A stretch of 12,721 nt of DNA from WRAI01 sp031549605 (GTDB taxonomy: Bacteria; Bacillota; Clostridia; Oscillospirales; UBA929): contig JAVBPM010000056.1 of NCBI GenBank assembly GCA_031549605.1, positions 1 through 12,721 of the forward strand, written 5' to 3'. The notes below the pieces were generated by a model that searched no databases, had not been told where the DNA came from, and saw only the letters and a list, made by a program, of their open reading frames with translations. Both the position numbers and the translations under genes were made by a program. Below are positions 1 to 6,010 of this stretch, in pieces. Position 1 is the first letter of the stretch. Every line of letters begins with the position of its first letter.

Positions 1-397
1 GGCGCATAAAGCCAAACCCGTCGAAGGTCATGGTGCACAGCAGACCGGCGGGCAGCAGCGAGAGAAAGACCGACATGCGCAGCAAGGTGAGGTGGCTGCG
101 CAGCCGGTCGGCGTCGTCGCGCCGCGCGGCGGCACGCAGCAGCCACAGGCAGACGCCATTGAGCAGTAGCGGAAGCGCCATGACGGTGAGCAGCAAGTGC
201 AGCATGGTCAGACCGTGGTTGGCCTCGTCGATGCAGTCGTGGTTAAGGCCGAGACCCGGCGTGGCGTACGCCAGCGCCAGACCGACCGCCACCAGCAGCA
301 TCGGTAGGGTGTAGAACAGCGTGTACGCGAAAAAGGGCGGGCGCTTGAGCCAGTCGAGCAGCGGTCGAGCGCCGGGGTCGGGTGTGGAAGGGTTCAT
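1..397 (-). CDS. Membrane protein of unknown function, N-terminal part (runs off window)
   Basis: Open frame of 132 codons from an ATG at 397 to the window edge with no stop, so the C-terminus is missing. AGGAGG at 404-409 is a strong ribosome site with six bases before the ATG, which fixes the start. The visible protein has a soluble N-terminus of about 20 residues (MNPSTPDPGARPLLDWLK), a hydrophobic helix at about residues 22-45, a second at about 62-90 and a third beginning at about 107. An Arg/Asp-rich loop (RRDDADR, about 92-98) separates helices 2 and 3. I do not recognise the family. Real coding is supported by the ribosome site, membrane-helix pattern and GC-rich codon use like the neighbours. 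It starts just left of the XRE islet, whose insertion may have changed its promoter region; I see no convincing promoter with a normal spacer at 398-450. Confidence 0.75.
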   Translation of the reverse strand, partial: MNPSTPDPGARPLLDWLKRPPFFAYTLFYTLPMLLVAVGLALAYATPGLGLNHDCIDEANHGLTMLHLLLTVMALPLLLNGVCLWLLRAAARRDDADRLRSHLTLLRMSVFLSLLPAGLLCTMTFDGFGFMR

Positions 398-449
398 CAC
401 GCCACCTCCTTGCGGTACTATGAATACGGCGCAGCGTCGCCATTTGTTT

Positions 450-482
450 CAAATAGCAAAAGACACGCCGAAGCGTGTCTTT
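450..482. repeat. 33-bp direct repeat, left copy (terminator-bearing), left edge of XRE islet
   Basis: Identical over 33 bases to 1038-1070; the flanking bases differ on both sides (t449 versus a1037, a483 versus t1071). The identity includes eight bases (CAAATAGC) outside the hairpin stem, so it is not explained just by two terminators having similar stems. The right copy includes the Lys codon and TAG stop of the plus-strand xre gene; here the same bases have no gene in front of them. Confidence 0.9.
458..482 (-). terminator. Rho-independent terminator for the minus-strand xre gene
   Basis: A 10-bp stem (459-468 with 473-482) closes a four-base loop. Read on the minus strand the loop is TTCG closed by C-G, an extra-stable tetraloop, and the stem runs into TTTT. 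It lies 16 bases after the stop codon of the minus-strand regulator. The plus strand gives a stem with a shorter T tail, so some bidirectional activity is possible. Confidence 0.8.
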
Positions 483-498
483 AAGGGCAAAGGTGGCG

Positions 499-732
499 TT
501 ACGGCGACAGTGGGGAAAAGATGTCGCTAATCGCGAAGCCATACAGTTGGCATAATTGAAATAAATAAAACGCTTCAAAATCCTCGCCGCTCTCTATTTG
601 CGTCAGTGTGATTGTGTCGATGCCGGACAGGTCGGCCAGCTGCGCCAGCGACCAGCCCTTTGACCAGCGCAGTGCGCTCAGATTGGCGTACATGGTGTCC
701 ATCGCCTTGGCGTTTTGCTCTTTAATGTCCAT
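499..732 (-). CDS. XRE-family helix-turn-helix regulator (minus partner of divergent pair)
   Basis: A 77-residue protein, almost entirely one lambda-repressor-like HTH domain. The HTH core reads SLAQLADLSGIDTITLTQIE, followed by a helix containing LFQLCQLYGF and the ending ISDIF typical of short XRE proteins. An ATG at 741 is in frame, but AGGAG at 742-746 would touch it; the same site stands nine bases before the ATG at 732, so 732 is chosen (MDIKEQNAKAM). It has no extra sensor, protease or oligomerisation domain. It is transcribed away from a second XRE gene (826-1044) across a control region with two palindromes, so it probably represses itself and its partner. The target is inferred. It could be a remnant of a phage or integrative-element immunity switch, but no phage genes are nearby. 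Confidence 0.85.
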   Translation of the reverse strand: MDIKEQNAKAMDTMYANLSALRWSKGWSLAQLADLSGIDTITLTQIESGEDFEAFYLFQLCQLYGFAISDIFSPLSP

Positions 733-752
733 CCGAATCATCTCCTGTTTCT

Positions 753-781
753 ATTATCACCCAATTTGGGTGAAATGTCAA
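753..781 (-). promoter_or_regulatory. Sigma-A promoter of the minus-strand xre gene
   Basis: Consensus TTGACA (complement of 776-781), a 17-bp spacer and GATAAT (complement of 753-758). The 17-bp palindrome at 757-773 covers the whole spacer except its two bases next to the -35 box, and enters the -10 box, so a bound protein would block RNA polymerase directly. Confidence 0.85.
757..773. promoter_or_regulatory. Operator palindrome O1
   Basis: Perfect 8+1+8 palindrome TCACCCAATTTGGGTGA centred on base 765, inside the minus-strand promoter. Its half site CACCCAA resembles CACTCAA in O2, whose centre is 24 bp away. Probable binding site for one or both XRE proteins; binding is inferred from position and symmetry. 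Confidence 0.75.
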
Positions 782-806
782 CACTCAAATTGAGAGTTGC
801 TATAAT
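778..806 (+). promoter_or_regulatory. Sigma-A promoter (extended -10) of the plus-strand xre gene
   Basis: Perfect TATAAT at 801-806, preceded by TGC (TGn extended -10) at 798-800. A 4-of-6 match to the -35 box (TCAACA, 778-783) lies 17 bp upstream and overlaps the -35 box of the opposite promoter (776-781). The O2 palindrome fills the spacer. A start point about seven bases past the -10 would fall near 813, inside the purine-rich ribosome site. Confidence 0.8.
779..799. promoter_or_regulatory. Operator palindrome O2
   Basis: Core CTCAAATTGAG (784-794) is a perfect palindrome centred on base 789. Symmetry extends out to 779 and 799 with only the A783/A795 pair mismatched. It shares CAAATTG and the CACyCAA half site with O1 read on the minus strand. 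It lies in the spacer of the plus-strand promoter. Confidence 0.7.
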
Positions 807-825
807 AAAGGAGGGGGGAGTGCCA

Positions 826-1044
826 ATGAAAACACGAATTAGGGATTTAAGAGAAGACAAAGATTTAAGCCAAAAGGCGATAGCCGAAGCGTTGAAAATT
901 CCGACAAATACTTATAGGAATTATGAGCTTGGAATTAGAACGTTGCCGCCAGATATTCTGGTTAAGATTGCGGAATACTATCAAACGAGCACCGATTTTG
1001 TTTTAGGGCTGACGGATCATAGAGAGGCATATCCCAACAAATAG
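826..1044 (+). CDS. XRE-family helix-turn-helix regulator (plus partner of divergent pair)
   Basis: A 72-residue single-domain HTH protein starting MKTRIRDLREDKDLSQKAI. The HTH spans about residues 14-36 (LSQKAIAEALKIPTNTYRNYE), followed by PPDILVKIAEYYQTSTDFVLGLT, a typical ending of short Firmicutes XRE regulators. The frame is open further upstream, but the ATG at 826 follows the purine-rich run AAAGGAGGGGGGAG (807-820) and gives the normal family N-terminus. The gene is clearly AT-richer (about 40% GC by eye) than the roughly 60% GC neighbours, which suggests acquisition from another genome. Its TAG stop lies inside the right 33-bp repeat. With the minus-strand regulator it makes a CI/Cro-like arrangement; that it acts as a switch is inference. 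Confidence 0.9.
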   Translation: MKTRIRDLREDKDLSQKAIAEALKIPTNTYRNYELGIRTLPPDILVKIAEYYQTSTDFVLGLTDHREAYPNK

Positions 1045-1070
1045 CAAAAGACACGCCGAAGCGTGTCTTT
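1038..1070. repeat. 33-bp direct repeat, right copy, right edge of XRE islet
   Basis: Identical to 450-482. It includes the last codon and stop of the plus-strand xre gene and the following terminator. The two copies enclose 555 bp (483-1037) holding essentially only the two regulators and their control region. Confidence 0.9.
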
Positions 1071-1071
1071 T
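1046..1071. terminator. Bidirectional rho-independent terminator between xre (+) and rpmF (-)
   Basis: An 11-bp stem (1046-1056 with 1061-1071) with a four-base loop. On the plus strand it ends in a T run directly after the xre stop codon. On the minus strand it has the C-TTCG-G loop and a TTTT tail, 13 bases after the rpmF stop. It therefore serves both convergent genes. Confidence 0.85.
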
Positions 1072-1084
1072 TATGTTGCGTTGC

Positions 1085-1285
1085 TTATTTTTTCTTGCTG
1101 CCCGCGTCTTCCATTGCGATGACGACGCGGCCGTTGTAGGTGCCGCACGCGCCGCACATACGGTGCGCCAGCTTAAATTCGCCGCATTTGGGGCAGGCGA
1201 TCAGATGGGGCGTCGCCAGCTTCCAGTGGGAGCTGCGGCGTTTGTTGCGACGCTGTTTAGATACCTTACTCTTTGGGACTGCCAT
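1085..1285 (-). CDS. rpmF: 50S ribosomal protein L32
   Basis: A 66-residue protein with the canonical L32 start MAVPKSKVSKQRRNKRR and a zinc ribbon of four cysteines (C31-P-K-C34 and C44-G-A-C47), the zinc-binding version of the protein. Length and basic composition match the family; it is a component of the large ribosomal subunit. An AGGTG ribosome site is at 1291-1295. It follows yceD by 58 bp on the same strand, the standard pairing in bacteria, and ends at a bidirectional terminator shared with the plus-strand xre gene. Because it keeps all four cysteines it should be zinc-dependent; no cysteine-free paralogue is in the window. Confidence 0.98.
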   Translation of the reverse strand: MAVPKSKVSKQRRNKRRSSHWKLATPHLIACPKCGEFKLAHRMCGACGTYNGRVVIAMEDAGSKKK

Positions 1286-1343
1286 GGTTACACCTGCCTT
1301 TTAATTGTGTCAATTATTTATTTTGTGTTGCGTGTCCGAAAAG

Positions 1344-1844
1344 TTAATCGCGGGGCTGCCAGTCTTTTAAGGCGTCCCAGCGCGGATCGGTGGGGGTGGT
1401 GTCACAGTCGCACTCGGTGTCGTTGCGGTTGCAGAAGCAAACGGGGCATAGACCCAGACAGTCGTCGTGACAAACGTGGTAGGTCGGCACCTCGAGCAGT
1501 AGTGCCAGTGTCAGCGGCTCGATGCAGTCAACGGCTTCGCCGGTGATGGCGATGGCTTCGTCGTCGGCCTCGTCATCGACGCTGCCGTCGGTGAGCAGAA
1601 ACTCGCGCTCAAGTGTAAACGGCACTTGACAGCTTACGCCGCAGCGGTCGCACAGCATGGTTAGCTGTGTGGTGCAGGTGAGGCTCAGCCGCAGCACGCC
1701 GCCCTGGTTGTAGGCGATGCCGGTCACCTCGACCGGCTGCTGAAAGGGTTGCTGCGTGCCGACGGTTTGTGCGCTGAGGGTAAGGCTGCCCTCGACGGGA
1801 ATGCGTGTGCCGGGGTTGCCTAGCGTTGCCACAGAAAACTTCAT
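1344..1844 (-). CDS. yceD: YceD family (DUF177) protein, 23S rRNA accumulation protein
   Basis: A 166-residue protein with the DUF177 hallmarks: a C-x-x-C pair at C65/C68, a central acidic stretch (residues 90-97), a helical segment IEPLTLALLLEVPTY, and the C-terminal motif CHDDCLGLCPVC (125-136) followed by a Cys-rich tail and DPRWDALKDW. The family is conserved next to rpmF and is linked to 23S rRNA accumulation and ribosome assembly; the biochemical role is not settled. GAGGTG at 1849-1854 is the ribosome site, four bases before the ATG. A strong promoter lies just upstream. The extra cysteines in the tail suggest metal binding, as in other Firmicutes members. Confidence 0.92.
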   Translation of the reverse strand: MKFSVATLGNPGTRIPVEGSLTLSAQTVGTQQPFQQPVEVTGIAYNQGGVLRLSLTCTTQLTMLCDRCGVSCQVPFTLEREFLLTDGSVDDEADDEAIAITGEAVDCIEPLTLALLLEVPTYHVCHDDCLGLCPVCFCNRNDTECDCDTTPTDPRWDALKDWQPRD

Positions 1845-1867
1845 GGTTCACCTCAATGCCGCAAAAC

Positions 1868-1896
1868 ATTCTACAAGACGGGCGCTGAAATGTCAA
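1868..1896 (-). promoter_or_regulatory. Promoter of yceD-rpmF
   Basis: TTGACA (complement of 1891-1896), a 17-bp spacer and TAGAAT (complement of 1868-1873), placing the start near 1861 with a leader of about 17 nt. The -35 box is followed by TTTC, as in the promoters of potA and the minus-strand xre gene. Confidence 0.85.
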
Positions 1897-1920
1897 GCCT
1901 TTTCTTGCGTGCGGCGCGTG

Positions 1921-1998
1921 TTACTTCTTTTTTTTGAACAGCAGCAGGATGGCCACCGCCACGACGGCCACGAGAATGATAATCAGCGCGTCACTCAT
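1921..1998 (-). CDS. Possible 25-residue single-pass membrane microprotein downstream of potD
   Basis: A 25-codon open frame starting MSDALIIILV, with an uninterrupted hydrophobic helix of about 17 residues (Ala/Val/Ile/Leu), then Phe and four lysines before TAA. This is the charge layout of a small membrane protein with a positive cytoplasmic C-terminus. It starts seven bases after the potD stop, so it would be the last gene of the pot operon, and ends 25 bases before the yceD -35 box. I see no good ribosome site of its own, so it would depend on reinitiation or coupling from potD. The Lys codons form a run of eight A bases, a possible slippage site. It could be chance, but the amphipathic ordering argues for a product. 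Confidence 0.5.
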   Translation of the reverse strand: MSDALIIILVAVVAVAILLLFKKKK

Positions 1999-2005
1999 GC
2001 GGCGG

Positions 2006-3079
2006 TTAGGCGTCGGCGCGCACGGTCAGCCATTTGTCGTTGATGGCCTTGGCGTTGTCGCTGGACACGAAGATAAAGGGCTTGCCGCCGTTGTCAACGG
2101 TCGCTTCGTCGGGGTAGGCGATGTCGGAATTGGCGACTTCCTCGGACAAAAAGTCGCGCGCGGCGCTGATGGGCGTCGAGTAGCCGAGGTAGTCCATGTT
2201 CTGACCCGAGATTTCGGGGTCGCACAGGAAGTTGATGTAGGCCTCTGCCGCCTCCTTGTGCTTGGCGCCCTTGGGAATGCAGATGCCGTCGACAAAGTAG
2301 TTGAAGCCCTCTTTGGGACGCACAAACGCCAAATCGGGGTTGTCGTTCATCATATACAGGCAGTCACCGGCGTAGTAAGGCGCAATCCACGCCTCGCCCG
2401 ACACCATGCTGTCGAAAATCTGGTCCATGACGTACTGCTGCACCAGCGGGCGCTGTTCTTTCAGCTTGTCGGCGATGGCGTTGATGTCGTCTTGGCTGGT
2501 CGGGTTGATGTCGCGACCCAGCAGCAGTGCGCCGATGCCAAAGGCGTCGCGGGCGTTTTCAAACATGAGAATCTTGCCCTTGAAATCGGGGTCCCACAAC
2601 GCGCCCCAGCTGTCGACCGGCTTGGTGATGAACTTGGTGTTGTACACCAGACCCACCGTGCCCCAGGTGTAGGGCACCGAATAGCCGTTGGTGGGGTCGT
2701 AGGCGGGATTGAGGAAGCGGGCGTCGATGTTTTTCAGGTTGGGAATGTTGTCGTAGTTGAGCTTTTCCAGCATATCCTCGGCAATCATCTGGGCAATCAT
2801 GTAGTCGGACGGAATAATCACGTCGTAGCTGGAGCCGCCCGTTTTCAGCTTGGCGTACAGCGACTCGTTGGTGTCGTAGGTGGTGTAGTTGACCTTGATG
2901 CCGGTGCGCTTGGTAAACTCGGCGTTGATGTCGATGCTGTCGTCACTGCCGTCGGCGATGTACTGACCCCAGTTGTAGACGTTGATGGTGACGCTGTCGC
3001 TGTCACCTTCGCTGCTGCAGCCGCTGAACAGCGACAGTGAGAGCACGAGGCAGAGCGTGAGGGCGAGGATTTTTTTCAT
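2006..3079 (-). CDS. potD: Spermidine/putrescine ABC transporter, substrate-binding lipoprotein PotD
   Basis: A 357-residue extracellular receptor. The start MKKILALTLCLVLSLSLFSGC is a lipoprotein signal with the lipid-modified Cys at 21 (F-S-G-C lipobox). The mature protein has PotD hallmarks: VYNWGQYI near the start, YTTYDTNESLYAKL, SYDVIIPSDYMIAQM, PYTWGTVGLVYN and a C-terminal WLTV. It binds polyamine outside the cell and delivers it to PotBC. The frame is open upstream, but AAAGGAG at 3090-3096 and the signal sequence fix the ATG at 3079. It lies 28 bp after potC in the same operon. Whether it prefers spermidine or putrescine cannot be read off. Confidence 0.95.
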   Translation of the reverse strand: MKKILALTLCLVLSLSLFSGCSSEGDSDSVTINVYNWGQYIADGSDDSIDINAEFTKRTGIKVNYTTYDTNESLYAKLKTGGSSYDVIIPSDYMIAQMIAEDMLEKLNYDNIPNLKNIDARFLNPAYDPTNGYSVPYTWGTVGLVYNTKFITKPVDSWGALWDPDFKGKILMFENARDAFGIGALLLGRDINPTSQDDINAIADKLKEQRPLVQQYVMDQIFDSMVSGEAWIAPYYAGDCLYMMNDNPDLAFVRPKEGFNYFVDGICIPKGAKHKEAAEAYINFLCDPEISGQNMDYLGYSTPISAARDFLSEEVANSDIAYPDEATVDNGGKPFIFVSSDNAKAINDKWLTVRADA

Positions 3080-3107
3080 AGGTTTGTTTCTCCTTTCGTT
3101 GGCGCGG

Positions 3108-3935
3108 TTATCGCTTGCCCAGCGCGCCAAAGCGGACGCGCTTGTCGGTGCGTTTGCTGTCACGCGCCTGCAACAGGTTCATCAGCACCATGACCACCAG
3201 TACGATGGTGAACAGCAGGGTGAACAGCGCGTAAATCTTGGGCGGTAGCGGCTTTTTGGTGTAGTTGTAAATCTCGACGGGCAGCGTGACAAACTTGGGC
3301 CCGTAGACAAAGTAGCTGATGACAAAGTCGTCGAGCGACATGGTAAACGCCATCATGCTGCCGGCGATGACGCCCGGCATGATTTCGGGCAGGATGACCT
3401 TGAAAAACGACTGCGCCGGGGTACAGCCCAAATCGAGCGCCGCCTCGTTTAAGTGCGGGTCCAGCTGCTTGAGCTTGGGCATGACCGACAGCAGCACGTA
3501 GGGCAGGCAGAAGGTGATATGCGCGATTAGCAGCGTGCCAAAGCCCATGATGTCCTCGGTGTTGAGCATGCGCCCGAAAAAGACAAACAGCAGCGCCAGC
3601 GACACGCCGGTGACGATGTCGGGGTTGGTCATGGGGATGTTGGTGATGTTCATCACCACGGCACGCATGCGCTTGTTCATGGCGACAATGCCAATCGACG
3701 CCGCCGTGCCCAGCACCGTGGCGATGACCGCCGCCAGCAGCGCGAGGATCACGCTGTTGAGCAGCAGCTTGAGCAGCATCTCATCCTTGAACAATTCGCC
3801 GTACTGGTGCAGCGACATATCACTGAATAGCGAGAAGGTGCGGCCGCCGCTGAAGCTGGCCAAAATCAGCAGAATGATGGGCAGGTAGAGGAAGATGAAG
3901 CACAGCCACGTCACGGTTTTCAGCGTCTTGCTCAT
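3108..3935 (-). CDS. potC: Spermidine/putrescine ABC transporter permease PotC
   Basis: A 275-residue inner-membrane permease with about six helices. The EAA loop that contacts the ATPase is at about 164-188 (EAALDLGCTPAQSFFKVILP). NPDIVTGVSLALLFVFF and MSLDDFVISYFV are characteristic of PotC-type subunits. Its ATG overlaps the potB stop in an ATGA junction (3932-3935), so translation is coupled. The end is very basic (KRTDKRVRFGALGKR), consistent with a cytoplasmic C-terminus. It pairs with PotB to form the channel. Confidence 0.95.
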   Translation of the reverse strand: MSKTLKTVTWLCFIFLYLPIILLILASFSGGRTFSLFSDMSLHQYGELFKDEMLLKLLLNSVILALLAAVIATVLGTAASIGIVAMNKRMRAVVMNITNIPMTNPDIVTGVSLALLFVFFGRMLNTEDIMGFGTLLIAHITFCLPYVLLSVMPKLKQLDPHLNEAALDLGCTPAQSFFKVILPEIMPGVIAGSMMAFTMSLDDFVISYFVYGPKFVTLPVEIYNYTKKPLPPKIYALFTLLFTIVLVVMVLMNLLQARDSKRTDKRVRFGALGKR

Positions 3936-4741
3936 GACAGCACCGCCTCTCCCGTTTCGTCGGTGAACTTGTTCATCACGCTCATGCAGATGAAAATCAT
4001 CAGCATCAGCACCAGCGACATGGCGGCGCCGAGGTTGGGGTTGTAGCTGCTCTTAAATTCACTCTCGATGACGTCACCAATCAGCGTCATGGTGGGCGGT
4101 CCCAGCTTTTTGGTGATGTAGAAGGTGCTGACGGCGGGCACAAAGACCATGGTGATGCCCGACACAATGCCCGGCAGGCTCAGCGGCAGCGTCACCTTGC
4201 GCAGCACCGACAGCTTGTCACAGCCCAAGTCCTGCGCCGCCTCGATGGTGCGGCGGTCGATTTTAATGAGGATGCTGTGCAGCGGCAAAATCATGTAGGG
4301 CAGGTAGTTGTAGACCATGCCCAGCACCACCGCGCCGCGCGTGCGAATGAGCGGCAGTGGCCCGACGCCGATGTGACCCAGCAGCTGGTTGATGATGCCG
4401 GTGTCCTTCAGCAGCTCGACCCACGCCAGCGTGCGCAGCAGAAAACTCATGCACATGGGCAGTAGAATCAGCATAATCAGTAGCGACTGTGCGCGCGGCT
4501 TGCACTGCGCGATGGCGTACGCGACGGGGTAGCCGATTAGCAGGCAAATCAGCGCCGCGATGGCACCCAGCAGAATCGAATCGAGGAAGGTGGGCAAAAA
4601 GTTGCCGATTTGGCCGAGATTGGCCAGTGTAAAGGCGCCGTTGCCGTCGGTAAAGGCGAAGTAGGCCACCACCAGCAGCGGCACGACGATGAAAATCACC
4701 ATCCACACCACATAGGGCGCGGCGGCCGTCCTAGTCCTCAT
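3932..4741 (-). CDS. potB: Spermidine/putrescine ABC transporter permease PotB
   Basis: A 269-residue permease with about six membrane helices and the EAA loop at about 167-191 (EAAQDLGCDKLSVLRKVTLP). The start MRTRTAAAPYVVWMV is chosen at 4741 because GGAGG at 4748-4752 stands six bases upstream; a longer open frame (ATG at 4843) lies wholly inside potA and has no membrane or family character there. The gene overlaps the end of potA by 11 bases and potC by four, so the operon is tightly coupled. It forms the transmembrane channel with PotC. Confidence 0.94.
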   Translation of the reverse strand: MRTRTAAAPYVVWMVIFIVVPLLVVAYFAFTDGNGAFTLANLGQIGNFLPTFLDSILLGAIAALICLLIGYPVAYAIAQCKPRAQSLLIMLILLPMCMSFLLRTLAWVELLKDTGIINQLLGHIGVGPLPLIRTRGAVVLGMVYNYLPYMILPLHSILIKIDRRTIEAAQDLGCDKLSVLRKVTLPLSLPGIVSGITMVFVPAVSTFYITKKLGPPTMTLIGDVIESEFKSSYNPNLGAAMSLVLMLMIFICMSVMNKFTDETGEAVLS

Positions 4742-5891
4742 GGCCGTCCTCCGACGCGCCGTCGTCGGACTGGTCGGCGTCCTCGTCGTCGGGCACGACC
4801 TCCAGCTCGTCAAACGCGGCTGAGTAGGAGCTGTAGTCGCCAAATTCGCCCGAGTATTTGCTCTTTTTCATAATATGGATGTCCTCGGGGTTGAGCTTGA
4901 TGCCGATTTCGCTGCCCTCTTCTTGGTAGTCGGTCGATTGAATGAGCCACTTGAAGCCGGCAAAGTCGACGATAATGTCGTAGTGGACGCCCTTGAATGT
5001 AATGTTGGTCACGCGCCCCTTGAGGTGGCCGTCGCGGGCATCGACAATGTCGATGTCCTCGGGGCGGATAACGACGTCGACCGGCTCGCGCTTGGCAAAG
5101 CCGCTGTCCAGACAGGGGAATTTGCGGCCGAAGAACTCAACCAGTCTGTCGTCGAGCATGACGCCGTCGAGAATGTTGGATTCGCCAATAAAGTCGGCGA
5201 CAAAGGCGTTTTGCGGCTCGTTGTAGATGTCCTCGGGCGTGCCGACCTGTTGGATTTCGCCCTTGTCCATGACGACCACGGTGTCAGACATGGTCAGCGC
5301 CTCTTCCTGGTCGTGCGTGACGTAGACAAAGGTAATCTCCAGCGCCTGTTGAATGCGCTTCAATTCGTTTTGCATGTCCTTGCGCAGCCGCAAGTCCAAC
5401 GCGCCCAGCGGCTCGTCGAGCAGCAGCACGCGCGGTCGGTTGACAATGGCGCGCGCGATGGCCACGCGCTGCTGTTGTCCACCCGACATCTGGTGGGTGC
5501 GGCGCGTGTCAAAGCCTTTTAAGTTGACGATTTCCAGCGCCTCGTCGACGCGCTGCTTGACCTCGGCCTCGGGCAGCTTGGCGATTCTAAGCCCAAAGGC
5601 GATGTTGTCGTAGACGTTGAGGTGGGGAAACAACGCGTAGCGCTGAAACACCGTGTTGACGTGGCGCTTGTGGGGCGGCACGTCGTTTATTTTGTCACCG
5701 TTGAAGTAGATGCTGCCCGCCGTCGGCGTTTCAAAGCCGCCGAGCAGGCGCAGCGTCGTTGTTTTGCCGCAGCCGCTAGGGCCCAACAGTGTGAGAAATT
5801 CCTTGTCCTGAATCGAGAGATTGATGTTGTTGAGGATAATCTCGTCATCAAACGCCATCACGCAGTCGGCGATGCGCATGATTTCGGCCAT
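4731..5891 (-). CDS. potA: Spermidine/putrescine ABC transporter ATPase PotA
   Basis: A 386-residue ATPase that powers the importer. Walker A GPSGCGKT is at 37-44, the Q-loop FQRYALFPH at 82-90, the signature MSGGQQQR at 135-142 (M replacing the usual L), Walker B LLLDEP at 156-161 with D-loop GALD, and the switch His in VTHDQEEAL at 191-199. A C-terminal TOBE-type regulatory domain follows (VVIRPEDIDIVDA). The last 20 or so residues are a strongly acidic, low-complexity tail that appears longer than usual for the family. The start at 5891 has AAAGGTG at 5901-5907. It is the first gene of potABCD and has a strong promoter. Confidence 0.95.
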   Translation of the reverse strand: MAEIMRIADCVMAFDDEIILNNINLSIQDKEFLTLLGPSGCGKTTTLRLLGGFETPTAGSIYFNGDKINDVPPHKRHVNTVFQRYALFPHLNVYDNIAFGLRIAKLPEAEVKQRVDEALEIVNLKGFDTRRTHQMSGGQQQRVAIARAIVNRPRVLLLDEPLGALDLRLRKDMQNELKRIQQALEITFVYVTHDQEEALTMSDTVVVMDKGEIQQVGTPEDIYNEPQNAFVADFIGESNILDGVMLDDRLVEFFGRKFPCLDSGFAKREPVDVVIRPEDIDIVDARDGHLKGRVTNITFKGVHYDIIVDFAGFKWLIQSTDYQEEGSEIGIKLNPEDIHIMKKSKYSGEFGDYSSYSAAFDELEVVPDDEDADQSDDGASEDGHED

Positions 5892-5928
5892 GTATCACGC
5901 CACCTTTCGGTCTTTTTCGGTGAGCATC

Positions 5929-5957
5929 ACTATACAGACAAAAACGCGAAATGTCAA
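5929..5957 (-). promoter_or_regulatory. Promoter of potABCD with upstream A/T tract
   Basis: TTGACA (complement of 5952-5957), a 17-bp spacer and TATAGT (complement of 5929-5934); the start point would be near 5922, giving a leader of about 30 nt. Directly upstream is T6-CGC-A6 (5960-5974), a candidate UP element and small palindrome. The pattern predicts strong transcription. Confidence 0.88.
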
Positions 5958-6010
5958 CATTTTTTCGCAAAAAATTTGAAGATTTCGGCAGGGTGTTAAA
6001 GGACTTTGTG

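Noticed and set aside
30..314. 94-codon plus-strand frame
   Set aside because: Ser/Arg-rich antisense of the partial membrane protein, which has a strong ribosome site on the other strand.
421..452. Promoter for the partial membrane gene (TTGAAA and TATTCA on the minus strand)
   Set aside because: The spacer is 20 bp and the -10 match is moderate, so it is not convincing.
450..1070. Toxin-antitoxin module
   Set aside because: Both proteins are DNA-binding XRE domains of ordinary length; neither shows a toxin fold, and they diverge instead of sharing an operon.
1934..3040. 368-codon open frame on the plus strand opposite potD
   Set aside because: Antisense shadow of a GC-rich gene: it has no ribosome site or family motif, while the minus strand encodes a clear PotD.
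4875..5522. Long plus-strand frame opposite potA
   Set aside because: Its Val/Asp-rich composition mirrors PotA codons; the opposite strand has every ABC ATPase motif.
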